Assembly (NCBI GenBank): GCA_905221605.1
Contig: CAJNDS010002714.1
Coordinates: 127,716-191,715, forward strand
From: Symbiodinium natans
Taxonomy: Eukaryota > Sar > Dinophyceae > Suessiales > Symbiodiniaceae
Direction: 5' to 3'
DNA length: 64,000 nucleotides
The notes under the pieces are model-generated. The model was not told where the DNA came from and did no database searches. It saw only the letters and a list, made by a program, of their open reading frames with translations. Position 1 is the first letter of the stretch. Each line of letters begins with the position of its first letter. The position numbers and the translations under genes are program-made. Below are positions 1 to 10,032 of this stretch, piece by piece.

Positions 1-391
1 CAGATGTTTCCCACTCAGCACTCGACCTTGTCGTGGTACTCCTCCTCAGTCTCGCATCTTCCAGGTCACCAAACTCACCAACTAGCATCGGCTAGCTGAT
101 CCTTCAGGAAAAGATTGGCTTCATAGTTTCGCTTCTTCCAGCGTACCATCAGCCAAAAACGTCTTCAGAGGTGGCAATCAGACGCCTTGCAGAAGGGGCT
201 ATAGAGTCCCTCGTTGAGTTTCATCATCATTTTGCCTCCTCTTTGCAAACTTCTCATGCACTGAAACAAGGGCTCACACTAACCAGAAAAATCGCGGGCG
301 CTCCATGGCGGCAACGCGGCCATGGCTTCCAAAAAAATGGCTGCGGGTTTCACTCACCCACCCAACCACTGAGATCACTTAGCATCTCAGT
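1..391 (-). other. Region downstream of the retrotransposon frame; no LTR recognised
   Basis: This is the 3' side of the element, after the polyprotein stop. I compared it by eye with the 8.4-9.3 kb flank and found no shared block long enough to be an LTR. The 3' LTR therefore lies partly or wholly beyond base 1, or the element lacks recognisable LTRs. Plus-strand frames here are shadows. Confidence 0.5.
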
Positions 392-3300
392 TCATTCTTC
401 ATCCTCTTCGCCCTTCTTTTCGCCAGCTCCAGTTGACTCCATCAACTTGGCGCGGCGCTCCTTGGCGGCTTCCTTCATCTCCGCCAACTCAGCCGTCCTC
501 GTTTCCATCATCACATCCTGCGAAGATCGGCTAGGCTCAGCTGGCGTCTCCGCAGGCCTCTCAGTTGGCTGGTCTCCAACCTTTCTCTTCTTCTCTTCCA
601 ACATCAGCTCCAAATCGGCAACACGAAAGCTTGCCTTCACACGCTCAGCAATCTGCGCGATAGCTGCTGCATCCAACTCAGATGGTACAACTGACACAGG
701 CGAGCGAACCGCTTCGGCTTCCAGCTTTGCTCTCTTAGCAGCTTCTTCCTCGGCAGCTGACAGGTCGGCGATGCGCTTGCGCTTTCGCTCAGCTTCCTCG
801 AACTCTCGGTCTTGCTGTTCCGCTGCAGCCTTGAGGATCCGCTTCAGGTCCTTTTCCTCCTTCTCGAGTTTCCCAACATTCTCACCCATGATCCCAAAGG
901 CTTGCTGCCACATGTCGGCAGGCAACGTCAAGTTGAACCTCACCACATAGTCGGTCGGCAAGTGCCACTTACACTTGCAGATCCACACAACACCGCTTCG
1001 AGTCTCACTCGCAACCACCTTCTTCCAGCTTGCCGCCCTCTGCGTGTCGGTGATCTCCTCTTTCTTTTTCTCCAGGTCCTCCAAGAATCCTGCAACAGAC
1101 TCCATCACGGATCTGTAGTGGCTGTAGGCCACAAACGACCACTTGGGGACTGGTCTCTCCCTCAGCTCCGGCTCGTGAATCCGAAGTGTATCACACGACA
1201 ACATCGAAATCACTCGCACTCGCTCCACCAGTTCCTTAAACACCAAGGATCCTTCCTTTGCACTTCTCTTCCAGCGCAACACCCATGGGGGATAATACGA
1301 GCTCTCAGCTTCATCCTCCATGATCCTCTCTGCTCCCAAAATGGGTAGCATGCACAACAGATCCACCATCCGCAAGACTCCGAGGTCCTGGTGCTCACCC
1401 AGAAGCAAAACAGGGACTATCCCTTTTCTCTTCAAGTACCTCACGAAGCTCAACATCGCCAGGCCACACGTTCCCGGCGGTACTTCCATGTACAGTCCTC
1501 CTTCATTCACTGCCATCTCCCAGATGATGGCCTTGCCACCAATCTGTCCACGGACATCCAAGATTCCGAAGATCTTCGTGGGTTTCTCCTGTAGCTCACA
1601 CACCTCCTGGATGGGCTTCACCAGCTTCTCGTATGAGCTTTGATAGCGCAACATATCCTTGTCGGATAGCGTGCCTACCACGTCCTTGAGCTCTAGCTCA
1701 TCCACTGGAGTTCCGCGCCGGCAGATACTCCATGACACATCACCGAACCACTTCGGCGGCTCTGGATCCGCCAGCTCCGGAAACACGTCGACCATCCGTT
1801 CAATCACCTTCGGCATGGCCTTGGGTTTCGGTGCAGCTTGGCCTGAGCCTCGGCTTTCACCTTTATCACCCCTTTTTCCAGCAGCTCGGCGCTCCTTCTC
1901 TGCCTCTCGGAGATGGAATGCATGGCTTGCATCCGTGCCAGAGACTGTCACAGTCTGTTTGCACTTTTCGCACTTGGGCTTGCCACTTTCATCCCAGCTC
2001 AACCCGGCAGCATGCTCGGATCTGAACAACCATTTGCAAACCTTACACCAAAAGGGGCTTTTCATCTCAGCACCCTGCTCACCCTTCCTGCTGTCTTCAG
2101 CTGCCATTTTCCTGTCCTTCACCAAAGGTACAGGCTCCAGGCTAGGGCTAGCTTCCGTGGTGCTTGAACCAAAGCTTTTGCGGTTGGACCATAAATCCAT
2201 TTCTTGAACCTCAGGGGAAGAGTCTTCACGAAGGGTTTCGGGACTTCTAAGGTGGAAATTTTCAAAAACTTCACCACACTTTTTCACACTTTTCAACGAT
2301 CCAACTTGCTCCACACTGCATCCAGTTGCCTCGGCACACTGGCATGCCTGAACTCCAACCCTTGGTCGGATTCCACAGATCCTCCACACCTGCTGCACAT
2401 CTTCACCAGGGTATATACCCATAGCTTGCTGGTGCTGACAGAATGTCACTTGACTCAAGCACTTTGTAAGAACGTCAGCGATCATTCCCGCTGTCGGGCA
2501 CCAAATGACCTTCAAGGTCTGAGCTTCCTGTATCCGCTCCTGAAGATAGCAGACAGCGATGTCTAAGTGGCGAACTCGCCTACTCAACCCACGGTTTAGC
2601 AAAACCGCTCTCGCTGAGGAACTGTCAGTGTGCAATCGGATCGTGACATCTGACTCGGCCAACTGACCGATCAAAGTCGCAAGTCCCTCACTCTCCTGTA
2701 CCGCAGTCAAGATGGCTCTCAACTCGGCTTCACAAGAACTCAGCGATACACACCCTTGAACTCGAGAGATTCCCTTGATCAGGCATCCTCTATAAAAGAT
2801 GGCTATGCCCGACACAGATCTTCGTCCTAACGACGCTTGGGGTGCCCAACTGGCATCCGCATACACTTCCAGCTGCGCCGGCCCACTGTCCGGTACATTC
2901 CCATCAGGGCCAAAGTACTGCCATGCATGGTATTGTCCCTTTAGGAACCTAATCACTTGTCGCAATGCTTGCTCAAAGCATGCTGTTGGCTTGGACTGTC
3001 CTTGCGAAAGAATGGACATCCACCTACTCAGGTCAGGTCTCGACTGACCCCACCATGCAATCCGGCCAAGTACTGCTCTGTACCTCGCAGCTGCAGTGTC
3101 ACTCAACTCAGGATCCGAACCACTTGCTCTGCCCTTCTCGACCGTTTTCACGATGTCCGGAGGAGCAGTAACCACCTTCAGGTCCTTACAGAACTCTGTC
3201 TCGAACAGGGCATCTAAGTATGCCGGGGGCACTCGCATCCTGAGATGACTCCCTTGTCTCTCAATCTCTCGCCCCAAAAAGGTGATCTTTCCACCAGTGG

Positions 3301-6300
3301 AAGTGATTCGACCCGTTTCCTTGATCTTCAACTCTCCGTTCAGGGTGTCGGTCACCAACCGAATGGCATCTCTAGTGCCACACAGAATCAAATCGTCCAC
3401 ATAGCACAACATGAGGAATCTTTTCCCTCTCACAGTGCCCTCGAAGACGGAAGGTTCCGTTGGGCATTGCTTCAACCCAACTTTCTTCACAACTGTCGCC
3501 AGCTTCAAGTTCCAAGCTTTGGCGGCAACTCTCAAACCATTCATGGCTTGATCCAGAATCATAAACACCGGGACATAATAGTCCTTGCAGGCGGAAACAT
3601 CCTTGGGCAATTGGATAATCGCCTTCGATCCTTTCGGAAGGGGGGAATGCAAGAATGCAGTGCTAACATCCAAAGTTGCGATATCCATAGCATCTACCGA
3701 AGCAATGGCCAAAAGCGTCCGTAACGCTTCTAAAGAAGGAGTCGTAGCACTCAGTCCTAAAGATGATGCTGTGCTCCCCTTTGCGATGTCTTGCACCACA
3801 CACCGAGCTCTCACAGCTTCCTTGCCATTCACCACCTTTGGGCCTATGACCCATCGGGTTGGGATGATCTTTATCCCATGCTGACGAGCAAACTTCTGAG
3901 CCTCGTCTGCTCCAACCACTCTCCCTGCTTTGTGAGCAGTCATACTCTGCAGCTCAGTTCGCCGGCCTTCCACTGTTTTATCCACATCTAATGGACATCC
4001 ATCTATCTCAGACAGAACACTCGTGGGTCTTGCCAGCCAAACTTGGGATCCACACACCTTCATGGACTCCGGGAAAGTGCTATTCTTGTTGAGCAGAATC
4101 GAATTGGTCACATGTACCAACTTCGGACTCTCGTCACTGCTTACCATTTTAATAGGACCTTGAGGCACATCGAGTCTTGGGTCTAAACAAATACGATTGA
4201 TCAGCCGGGGAACTCGATTGGACTCATCTGGAACTGAGTTCACATCTGAAGTTAAACTCTCTAAACGCCGGGGAACTCGACTGGACTCATTTGGAACTGA
4301 ATCCACATCCATTTGAGGTTTTTCTTCCTCCATTGGGATCGCTTCATCCTCAGCGGGAGTTTCTCCTTCGAAGTATCCAGGTTCCATTGCCTCATCTGGA
4401 ATCCCTTGGTAAGGCAAACTTGGATCCTCAAAATCCTCCATGTCAACATCCACAACTTCTGTCGCAGGTGTTGGGACGCTTTGCTTCTCCTCCAACTTGG
4501 GATCTGGTCGACTCTCATAGGTGATCTTCGGGCGTTTCAGGAGTGAAGGCTCACTTCCAGACTCCATCACCCCCGCATCCTTTGAGCTTCTCTGGTCCAT
4601 TTTTGGAGTTTCCTCTGTTGGTTCTTTCGATTCCAACCGTTGTCGTTGAGCTTTCAACCAATCATCATACCGTTTTCGGCATTCAGCATTGTGGTTGGCT
4701 TTTCCTCTTTTTGGACCACACGCAGGACAGTTCGCTGTGCCACCATGTTCCTTCACCCATGCAGCTGGAGGTCCAACTTTGCTCATGTCGGTGGTCGGTC
4801 CCTCAGACACTCGGCCCTCAAAGGCCTTGTCCGCTTCACCTTCAATCCGATCGGGCACACCATCCTCTTTCTCCTTCAGAATCGGGGGAGCCAATGTATC
4901 CGATGGATCATGCTCCTTGAGCAAATGTTGACAATGCTCCAACCCAATCTTCAACGGAACGATGTGCTTGATGGACTTTGCTCGAAAGTGTTTTGGACAA
5001 CCATCCACCATGGCACTCACAACATGAGTCAAGCCACCAACTTCAGGGTACACATAGGCTGCTTCCACAAACCGGGAGAGCGCCGTGGTTTTCATCGAAT
5101 CCGGTAGCTCAGCCAGAACTGTAGCACCTATCAACGACGATCCACACTCATGGAGGGATCTCTGTAGTACCAACTCCTGGGGTGATTTCTTCCCATCAAA
5201 GGCAGCTGCATGGTGATTGTGCATTGCAGCACAGTAAATCAGACCAAACTCAAACGCTCGAGGACTTCTTTTCAAGTCAAAGCCCTGCGCTCGTAGATCC
5301 AACCTCACCGTGCTGAACAACTCCTTGAGTGTTCTCACTGCCCTTTCCACACCACCAACCGCTTCATGTCCCTGCGGAGGTGCTCTTTGGGTCACAATCC
5401 TAATCCCCAGATTGGCTCTCTTGATGAGGGCGCTCACCGCTGTCTCGCTGTCTGTCCTCAACAGTACAGCAGACCCTGCAATGTCCAGTCCGAAAGCATT
5501 CATCCAATAACGAATCCAGCTGGAGGTATTGTCAGCATTGGTCCCTACCAACAGACATCCAATCATTCTGGTTGACATTTCAGTCATGACCAGTACTTTC
5601 ATGTTGGGAGCCGTCGGCTGGTCTTTCGCAAAAGTACCAGTTACCAGGTTGATGAAGCAGAAATCTGCTTGCAACGCCACGGGTCGGTCTTGAGCATCCT
5701 TGGTCCGACGATGCTGGGTTGTTCCTCTTGTCATCCGACAATGAGGACATTCGGACGAAAAAGGAATGTGGCCTCGCATCCGATGCAGCTCCATTTCTTC
5801 TTGCTTTTTCTTGGTCATTGACTGCACTGACTGCATCTGATCAACCTCCATCGGTCGTTGGCCATCATCCACATCCATGGGTCGAACCTCAGTTCTTCCA
5901 AAGGTTACTTTCTTTCGCTTTCCAGCATCACCTTGCAGGTAGATCCAAGGACATCCAGCCCAGGATACTCCATATCCCATGACTCCTTTCTTCTCGTGTC
6001 GCAGCGAAATCTCTCTTCGAGTGAACTTCACTTCCCAACCAGTATTCACCATCTGCTCGGTGCTCAAGATGTTGTGAGCCACATCTGCTACAACTCCAGT
6101 CACACACACCGATGTCAAACCAAGATACTGCTTTCCTTCATACATAGGCAGCAAGGCTCGGATGCGAACTCGCTCGAAGACATTCACCGGGGTATCGTTG
6201 GCTGCTGAGTACCTCTCATTAGGTCCCAACGCCTTCCGATCCAAGATCTGGAACTCATCCAAGTATCTTTTCGCAATCACAGTCACCGATGCTCCTGAGT

Positions 6301-8389
6301 CAATCAACCACCATTTGCTTGCATCATCCTTTTCCATGCTTTTGACTTGATTCATCGGAGGTTTCATCAAAGACCGAACTGACTTAGATGGCAACATCTG
6401 AGATAAATCGGTAGAGATCCGATGCTCCAACTCGGCAATCCGGACTCTCGTCTCAACTTCCCATGACCAATCTATCTCATCAGTACTCCGGGGAATCCAC
6501 TCTTTTCTCACTTCATCGAGCAATCCTTCCAGAGGTTGCAACACAGATTCCACTCGGGCCTCTGACTCAGGTTCATTCCATTCACCTCCAGTTAGCTGGT
6601 AGTCACTCGACTCACCCTCTTGGGAGACTTCAGCAACTGTCTTCCCCTTTCCTTTGCCTTTTCCTTTGGGCTTTCCCTTTTCGGGCTTCTTCTTGGGATC
6701 TCCTTTTGCCTTGGCTTTCGCCTTAGCATTGGGGGAATTGGGCTTCTTGCCTGAATCTCCCTCCTTATACCAGCAATCGCGGGCATAATGTCCCTTTCCA
6801 CCACACACATAGCACTCCACATCCTTCTTGTTCTGGCTTGAAGCTCGTTTGCCAGCACCTTTGCTTGATTCGCGCTTGCCTTTCTGTTCCTTTCCTTTGC
6901 CTTTTGGTTTTCCTTCGTTGCCCTTTCCCTCATTGGGATCTCGAAAAGGTTGAAGCTTCGTGCCAGGGGCTTCTGACCACACCCTTTGTTGCACCTCAAA
7001 CTTCAGAGCAACTCTTTTCAGATCTTCAAACGATTCACTATCGCCATGCAACAAGCAATGGCTTCTACACCGATCTGGCAAACTGCGCAGCAAAACCATA
7101 ACCGAATCCGCTTCTTGGATCTGCAAACCACCAGCATGCACATCGGGATCAAGACTATTGAGCAGCTTGGTGTACTTGTTCAACTCATGCTCAATCTTTC
7201 GAATGATCTCCGGAATACTGGGTGCTTTCACGGTTTGATTCACCAGCTGCGACCGAAAGAACAGGCATTCAGCTCGCGACTTCAGGCAAAACTCCTTCGC
7301 CAGCAATCTCAAAGCCACAAAACCAGATTGTTGATAAGTGCTCTCACTTTCAACATATGTCTGCAAAATCAGAGAACTCTTCTCATGATTTGCAAAAGTC
7401 TGTCGCAGGATGTGCATCAGCCTCGTCGACCTCTTCTGTTGCTCCACAGTAAGTCGATCCTGTTTCAGCCGAGACTCTTCTTGAGTCTTCACCGCATGCA
7501 TGAGCTCATTGGGAAACACTTCTGAACCCAAACCAACCCAACTGGTCAGCTTCTCCATCCAGGTCAAGAATCCAAGAGCTTCAGAGATGCGATCCTTCCA
7601 AGACGAAAAGTCAATGGTCGGCAAACTGGGCAACCATTTGTCCGATCGAGCAAACACATCCCTTTCCCTTTCTTGCTCCAGAGGTGGAGGTCTCAGTGGG
7701 GGACTTGGGCTCGCCATCCGAAAAAGCTGGGTCCCCTTCGCAGGAGTACCCACTGGCGATGCACCTTGACATCCCGAAGAAGAACTGGGCATGTTCTCAG
7801 GAACACCATCCTGAGGTAAGGGGGGATTCACCTGTTGCTGTTGCTGTGGCTGCTGTTGCTGATGCTGCTGTATCATCCACTGCTGATGCTGCTGCTGTTG
7901 CTGCACCATGGACGAAGTCATCGTTTGCATAAACTGCTGTTGCTGCACAACCAGTTGCTGCATCATGCTTTCCAATTCTCGCACTTGTCTCGTCAACCCT
8001 TGCACGTCGGGTGATGTTTGTGATGGTGTCACCACAGGTTGAGGAGGTCCAGTGGATAGTCCTGGTGGTAACGAAGGACTTCCTACCGCTTGCTGAGGCA
8101 AACCAGGGGGAAACGAAGGGCCTCCCATTGTCTGTTGGGGTGCTCCAGTAGCTACCCCATGAGGGCTTCTGGCGGGAGTTCGACCTCTGGGCACTGGGCC
8201 ATACACAGGTTGGCTTCCTTGTGCCAAACCTTGCACCCACAGTGGGTTGGGATTTCCCAAACCCGGAAAAGGGTCTACCCTTCGCCTTGTCTCAGCATCC
8301 ATGATGGGCACAGAGCTTCCACGCTCTCGTCCACCTCTTGGACTCCTCACATGAGCTCCACTGGTATGTCGTGGGGATGTATTCAACAT
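392..8389 (-). CDS. Ty1/copia-type retrotransposon Gag-Pol polyprotein (2,665 aa), intact
   Basis: One unbroken frame encodes every enzyme a copia-type element needs to copy its RNA and insert the DNA. Residues 1-250 are Pro/Gln-rich, with Gln runs at about 144-188. Residues 250-480 look like a Gag core. A Lys/Gly-rich stretch then holds a CCHC zinc knuckle (C526, C529, H534, C539). The aspartic protease has Asp-Ser-Gly-Ala at 697-700. Integrase has an HHCC-type finger (H869, H874, C881, C884) and the acidic triad D909, D980, E1015. Reverse transcriptase (about 1480-1740) has YVDD at 1663-1666. RNase H has D1845, an Glu-Ala-Glu at 1887-1889, D1922 and D1972. The order PR-IN-RT-RH marks the copia order rather than gypsy. 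About 690 residues follow RNase H, far beyond the usual end. The ATG at 8389-8387 opens the frame. All key residues are present and there is no stop or frameshift, so the copy is probably young. Confidence 0.96.
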   Translation of the reverse strand: MLNTSPRHTSGAHVRSPRGGRERGSSVPIMDAETRRRVDPFPGLGNPNPLWVQGLAQGSQPVYGPVPRGRTPARSPHGVATGAPQQTMGGPSFPPGLPQQAVGSPSLPPGLSTGPPQPVVTPSQTSPDVQGLTRQVRELESMMQQLVVQQQQFMQTMTSSMVQQQQQHQQWMIQQHQQQQPQQQQQVNPPLPQDGVPENMPSSSSGCQGASPVGTPAKGTQLFRMASPSPPLRPPPLEQERERDVFARSDKWLPSLPTIDFSSWKDRISEALGFLTWMEKLTSWVGLGSEVFPNELMHAVKTQEESRLKQDRLTVEQQKRSTRLMHILRQTFANHEKSSLILQTYVESESTYQQSGFVALRLLAKEFCLKSRAECLFFRSQLVNQTVKAPSIPEIIRKIEHELNKYTKLLNSLDPDVHAGGLQIQEADSVMVLLRSLPDRCRSHCLLHGDSESFEDLKRVALKFEVQQRVWSEAPGTKLQPFRDPNEGKGNEGKPKGKGKEQKGKRESSKGAGKRASSQNKKDVECYVCGGKGHYARDCWYKEGDSGKKPNSPNAKAKAKAKGDPKKKPEKGKPKGKGKGKGKTVAEVSQEGESSDYQLTGGEWNEPESEARVESVLQPLEGLLDEVRKEWIPRSTDEIDWSWEVETRVRIAELEHRISTDLSQMLPSKSVRSLMKPPMNQVKSMEKDDASKWWLIDSGASVTVIAKRYLDEFQILDRKALGPNERYSAANDTPVNVFERVRIRALLPMYEGKQYLGLTSVCVTGVVADVAHNILSTEQMVNTGWEVKFTRREISLRHEKKGVMGYGVSWAGCPWIYLQGDAGKRKKVTFGRTEVRPMDVDDGQRPMEVDQMQSVQSMTKKKQEEMELHRMRGHIPFSSECPHCRMTRGTTQHRRTKDAQDRPVALQADFCFINLVTGTFAKDQPTAPNMKVLVMTEMSTRMIGCLLVGTNADNTSSWIRYWMNAFGLDIAGSAVLLRTDSETAVSALIKRANLGIRIVTQRAPPQGHEAVGGVERAVRTLKELFSTVRLDLRAQGFDLKRSPRAFEFGLIYCAAMHNHHAAAFDGKKSPQELVLQRSLHECGSSLIGATVLAELPDSMKTTALSRFVEAAYVYPEVGGLTHVVSAMVDGCPKHFRAKSIKHIVPLKIGLEHCQHLLKEHDPSDTLAPPILKEKEDGVPDRIEGEADKAFEGRVSEGPTTDMSKVGPPAAWVKEHGGTANCPACGPKRGKANHNAECRKRYDDWLKAQRQRLESKEPTEETPKMDQRSSKDAGVMESGSEPSLLKRPKITYESRPDPKLEEKQSVPTPATEVVDVDMEDFEDPSLPYQGIPDEAMEPGYFEGETPAEDEAIPMEEEKPQMDVDSVPNESSRVPRRLESLTSDVNSVPDESNRVPRLINRICLDPRLDVPQGPIKMVSSDESPKLVHVTNSILLNKNSTFPESMKVCGSQVWLARPTSVLSEIDGCPLDVDKTVEGRRTELQSMTAHKAGRVVGADEAQKFARQHGIKIIPTRWVIGPKVVNGKEAVRARCVVQDIAKGSTASSLGLSATTPSLEALRTLLAIASVDAMDIATLDVSTAFLHSPLPKGSKAIIQLPKDVSACKDYYVPVFMILDQAMNGLRVAAKAWNLKLATVVKKVGLKQCPTEPSVFEGTVRGKRFLMLCYVDDLILCGTRDAIRLVTDTLNGELKIKETGRITSTGGKITFLGREIERQGSHLRMRVPPAYLDALFETEFCKDLKVVTAPPDIVKTVEKGRASGSDPELSDTAAARYRAVLGRIAWWGQSRPDLSRWMSILSQGQSKPTACFEQALRQVIRFLKGQYHAWQYFGPDGNVPDSGPAQLEVYADASWAPQASLGRRSVSGIAIFYRGCLIKGISRVQGCVSLSSCEAELRAILTAVQESEGLATLIGQLAESDVTIRLHTDSSSARAVLLNRGLSRRVRHLDIAVCYLQERIQEAQTLKVIWCPTAGMIADVLTKCLSQVTFCQHQQAMGIYPGEDVQQVWRICGIRPRVGVQACQCAEATGCSVEQVGSLKSVKKCGEVFENFHLRSPETLREDSSPEVQEMDLWSNRKSFGSSTTEASPSLEPVPLVKDRKMAAEDSRKGEQGAEMKSPFWCKVCKWLFRSEHAAGLSWDESGKPKCEKCKQTVTVSGTDASHAFHLREAEKERRAAGKRGDKGESRGSGQAAPKPKAMPKVIERMVDVFPELADPEPPKWFGDVSWSICRRGTPVDELELKDVVGTLSDKDMLRYQSSYEKLVKPIQEVCELQEKPTKIFGILDVRGQIGGKAIIWEMAVNEGGLYMEVPPGTCGLAMLSFVRYLKRKGIVPVLLLGEHQDLGVLRMVDLLCMLPILGAERIMEDEAESSYYPPWVLRWKRSAKEGSLVFKELVERVRVISMLSCDTLRIHEPELRERPVPKWSFVAYSHYRSVMESVAGFLEDLEKKKEEITDTQRAASWKKVVASETRSGVVWICKCKWHLPTDYVVRFNLTLPADMWQQAFGIMGENVGKLEKEEKDLKRILKAAAEQQDREFEEAERKRKRIADLSAAEEEAAKRAKLEAEAVRSPVSVVPSELDAAAIAQIAERVKASFRVADLELMLEEKKRKVGDQPTERPAETPAEPSRSSQDVMMETRTAELAEMKEAAKERRAKLMESTGAGEKKGEEDEE
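4205..4314 (-). repeat. In-frame 63-base tandem duplication inside the polyprotein linker
   Basis: Two adjacent copies are offset by exactly 63 bases (start of the shared word at 4205 and at 4268). They give polyprotein residues 1361-1374 and 1382-1395, both of the form DV(D/N)SVP(N/D)ES(S/N)RVPR. The duplication lies in the acidic linker between integrase and reverse transcriptase and keeps the frame. The copies have already diverged slightly. Confidence 0.85.
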
Positions 8390-8400
8390 AGTCCCTGAAC

Positions 8401-8766
8401 TCAGGCTCCAGCCTGCAGTCTCTCCACAACGTCTTCTGGCGAAAATTCTCTCACCAACACCAGATGGTCCAGGCTCCTGAAGAACCTTAGTTCTACTCTA
8501 CCAAGCACCGTATTCCTCCAAGATCGGTCACAACCAATCCAGTTCCAGACAAACCACCTTGCCCGGGCTCCAAAGTGCCTCAACAGCCGCTGAACCAACT
8601 GCTTCCAAGCCTGATGAGTCCGGATCCGCCTCCTCACAGGATAGGCTTCCCGGTACTCACTTACACGGTCCGAGTACAAGAGATTCCGGTCCACTGGCAG
8701 TCTGGGCTCCAAACCTGAACTTGCCTCCAGGCACTCATAGAGTCCTGACAGACAACCAAAAACCAT
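8401..8766 (-). CDS. Small frame in the retrotransposon leader (ORF0-like), 121 aa from its first ATG
   Basis: An open frame sits directly upstream of the polyprotein on the same strand. Its first ATG is at 8766; the frame is open upstream of that only from a GTG at 8805 or earlier. It stops at 8403-8401, leaving 11 bases before the polyprotein ATG, and it is in a different frame. The product is basic in the middle (VRRRIRTHQAWKQLV) and ends in VVERLQAGA. I recognise no family. It may be a leader protein made by reinitiation or frameshift coupling with Gag, or simply an open leader. Confidence 0.35.
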   Translation of the reverse strand: MVFGCLSGLYECLEASSGLEPRLPVDRNLLYSDRVSEYREAYPVRRRIRTHQAWKQLVQRLLRHFGARARWFVWNWIGCDRSWRNTVLGRVELRFFRSLDHLVLVREFSPEDVVERLQAGA

Positions 8767-8805
8767 ACACGGGCTCGTACCACAAGGCACAAGCTCCGCT
8801 GCCAC

Positions 8806-9230
8806 GTGAAAAACCGTACCTTTTCCCTTGAAAGCACGAACCCTGACCTCTCACACAAGTGCGGACAAACTCTCTCTTTTTCACAGTCAGAGCCACTTAA
8901 GCCAAAAGTCACGAAGTGCACAAACTAAACGAATTCTCTCTTGTGAGCTTAAACTCAGCTTCAGAACGAAGTTCCTACACACTGCACACTCACTTTAAAT
9001 AGCGTATTGGGCAAAAACACACTCGTATGATTTCCTTGGAAATCAACGAGGCATAAACCATCGAGGATGGGATCACACGGATTCCCAATCACTCCGAAGC
9101 AAAACAAACCAAAACAAGCTGATCCAAAACATGACAAAAAACATCACTGATCAGCCACAATCTTCCACAATGCATACCTGTAACCTGCATACATTCAGTG
9201 TCTGCCTGTTTGGGTTTACCTGATGGCTGA
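8806..9230 (-). promoter_or_regulatory. Candidate promoter / 5' LTR region of the retrotransposon
   Basis: About 420 bases upstream of the leader frame contain no convincing frame. On the minus strand they hold a TATTTAAA box at 9001-8994, well placed to drive the element. If there is a 5' LTR it should be here. Its edges, a primer-binding site and a target-site duplication could not be fixed because the partner LTR is not in the window. Confidence 0.3.
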
Positions 9231-9292
9231 TTGGAAAGAAGCAGTCATGCCTGCTTTGGCCGTCGGACGAGACTCTTGTGAGTCAAAAAAAG

Positions 9293-9331
9293 CTGACCAC
9301 CATGGATGAGTCCCACTGGCTGACCACCATG
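9293..9331. repeat. Two short copies of the TGACCACCATGG motif
   Basis: The words AGCTGACCACCATGG and CACTGGCTGACCACCATGG occur close together here. The same motif recurs in the tandem repeat at 9857-10196, so this is a truncated member of that family. Confidence 0.7.
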
Positions 9332-9410
9332 GGGCAACTTTAAACTTCGGATCAAGAAGGTTGACCAACATCCCGTGCCAAGGCACGACTATGCCCCACC
9401 TGTTATGGCG

Positions 9411-9610
9411 GACTTGTGAACCTTCTCGTGAACGACCTTGGCTGGTGCTGAATATGTTCGCATCGGTGGTGAATGATGGTGATTTTTTGAATCTGGCAAC
9501 GTCGCATTTTGCGACGCACCTGCGCACTCGGTGCTACATGAGTGCTTCCGGCCTCTTCGACGATTTCGAGCACCAAGTGCACAGGGTGACCTAGCAGTTC
9601 GGCGCTGACT
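9411..9610 (+). repeat. Diverged direct repeat, copy 1 (about 200 bp)
   Basis: It matches 10280-10478 along most of its length. Shared landmarks in order are a GACCT(C/T)GG word, GATGGTG(A/G)TTTT, AATCTGGCAA, a small palindrome GTCGCATTTTGCGAC at 9501-9515, GACGA(T/C)TTCGAG and TAG(C/T)AGTTC. The two copies flank the tandem repeat at 9857-10196. Confidence 0.75.
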
Positions 9611-9856
9611 GTGGATACCATGGAGATCCTTGCACTTCGGCACTCCCATCTCCTGACCGACGTGCCTCGCGGGTTTGGGTTTGGAGGGACCTGATGCGTG
9701 CCGATGCGCAGGCCGGCGCCAAGGTTGCGTGGCCTTGTGTGATGCCTGGACTGGAAGGTTCCTCGTTGTTTGTAAACCCTGTGGCGTTAAGGGTTTGGTA
9801 ACTCGCTGTGGACTCTCCCCGTGGAATCGGTAGCTGCAGCTGCTCTCGCCCCCCCC

Positions 9857-10020
9857 CCTCTGGCCGTGCGCGGGCACCTCTCTGTGGTCACTTGCACGCC
9901 AGGTTGACTGGAGAACCCTGTGCTCGGAGCTACTCCACTGGCTGACCACCATGGAGTGCCCTGGGCCGGTCCTGCTTTGATTGTTCTTGCTGTTAAGTCC
10001 CCACTGGCTGACCTCCATGG
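9857..10020 (+). repeat. Tandem repeat unit 1 (about 165 bp)
   Basis: First of two diverged copies 176 bases apart. The unit runs from a GC-rich GTGCGCGGGCACCTCTC-type start through CGGAGCTA, CCACTGGCTGACCACCATGG, AGTGCCCTGG and TTGTTCTTGCTGTTAAGTCC to a second CTGGCTGACC word. Confidence 0.85.
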
Positions 10021-10032
10021 GGCATATGCCCC

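Noticed and set aside
333-350. Minus-strand CCGCAGCCATTTT word resembling part of the dinoflagellate spliced leader
   Set aside because: Only a partial match, and it lies downstream of the polyprotein stop rather than at a 5' end.
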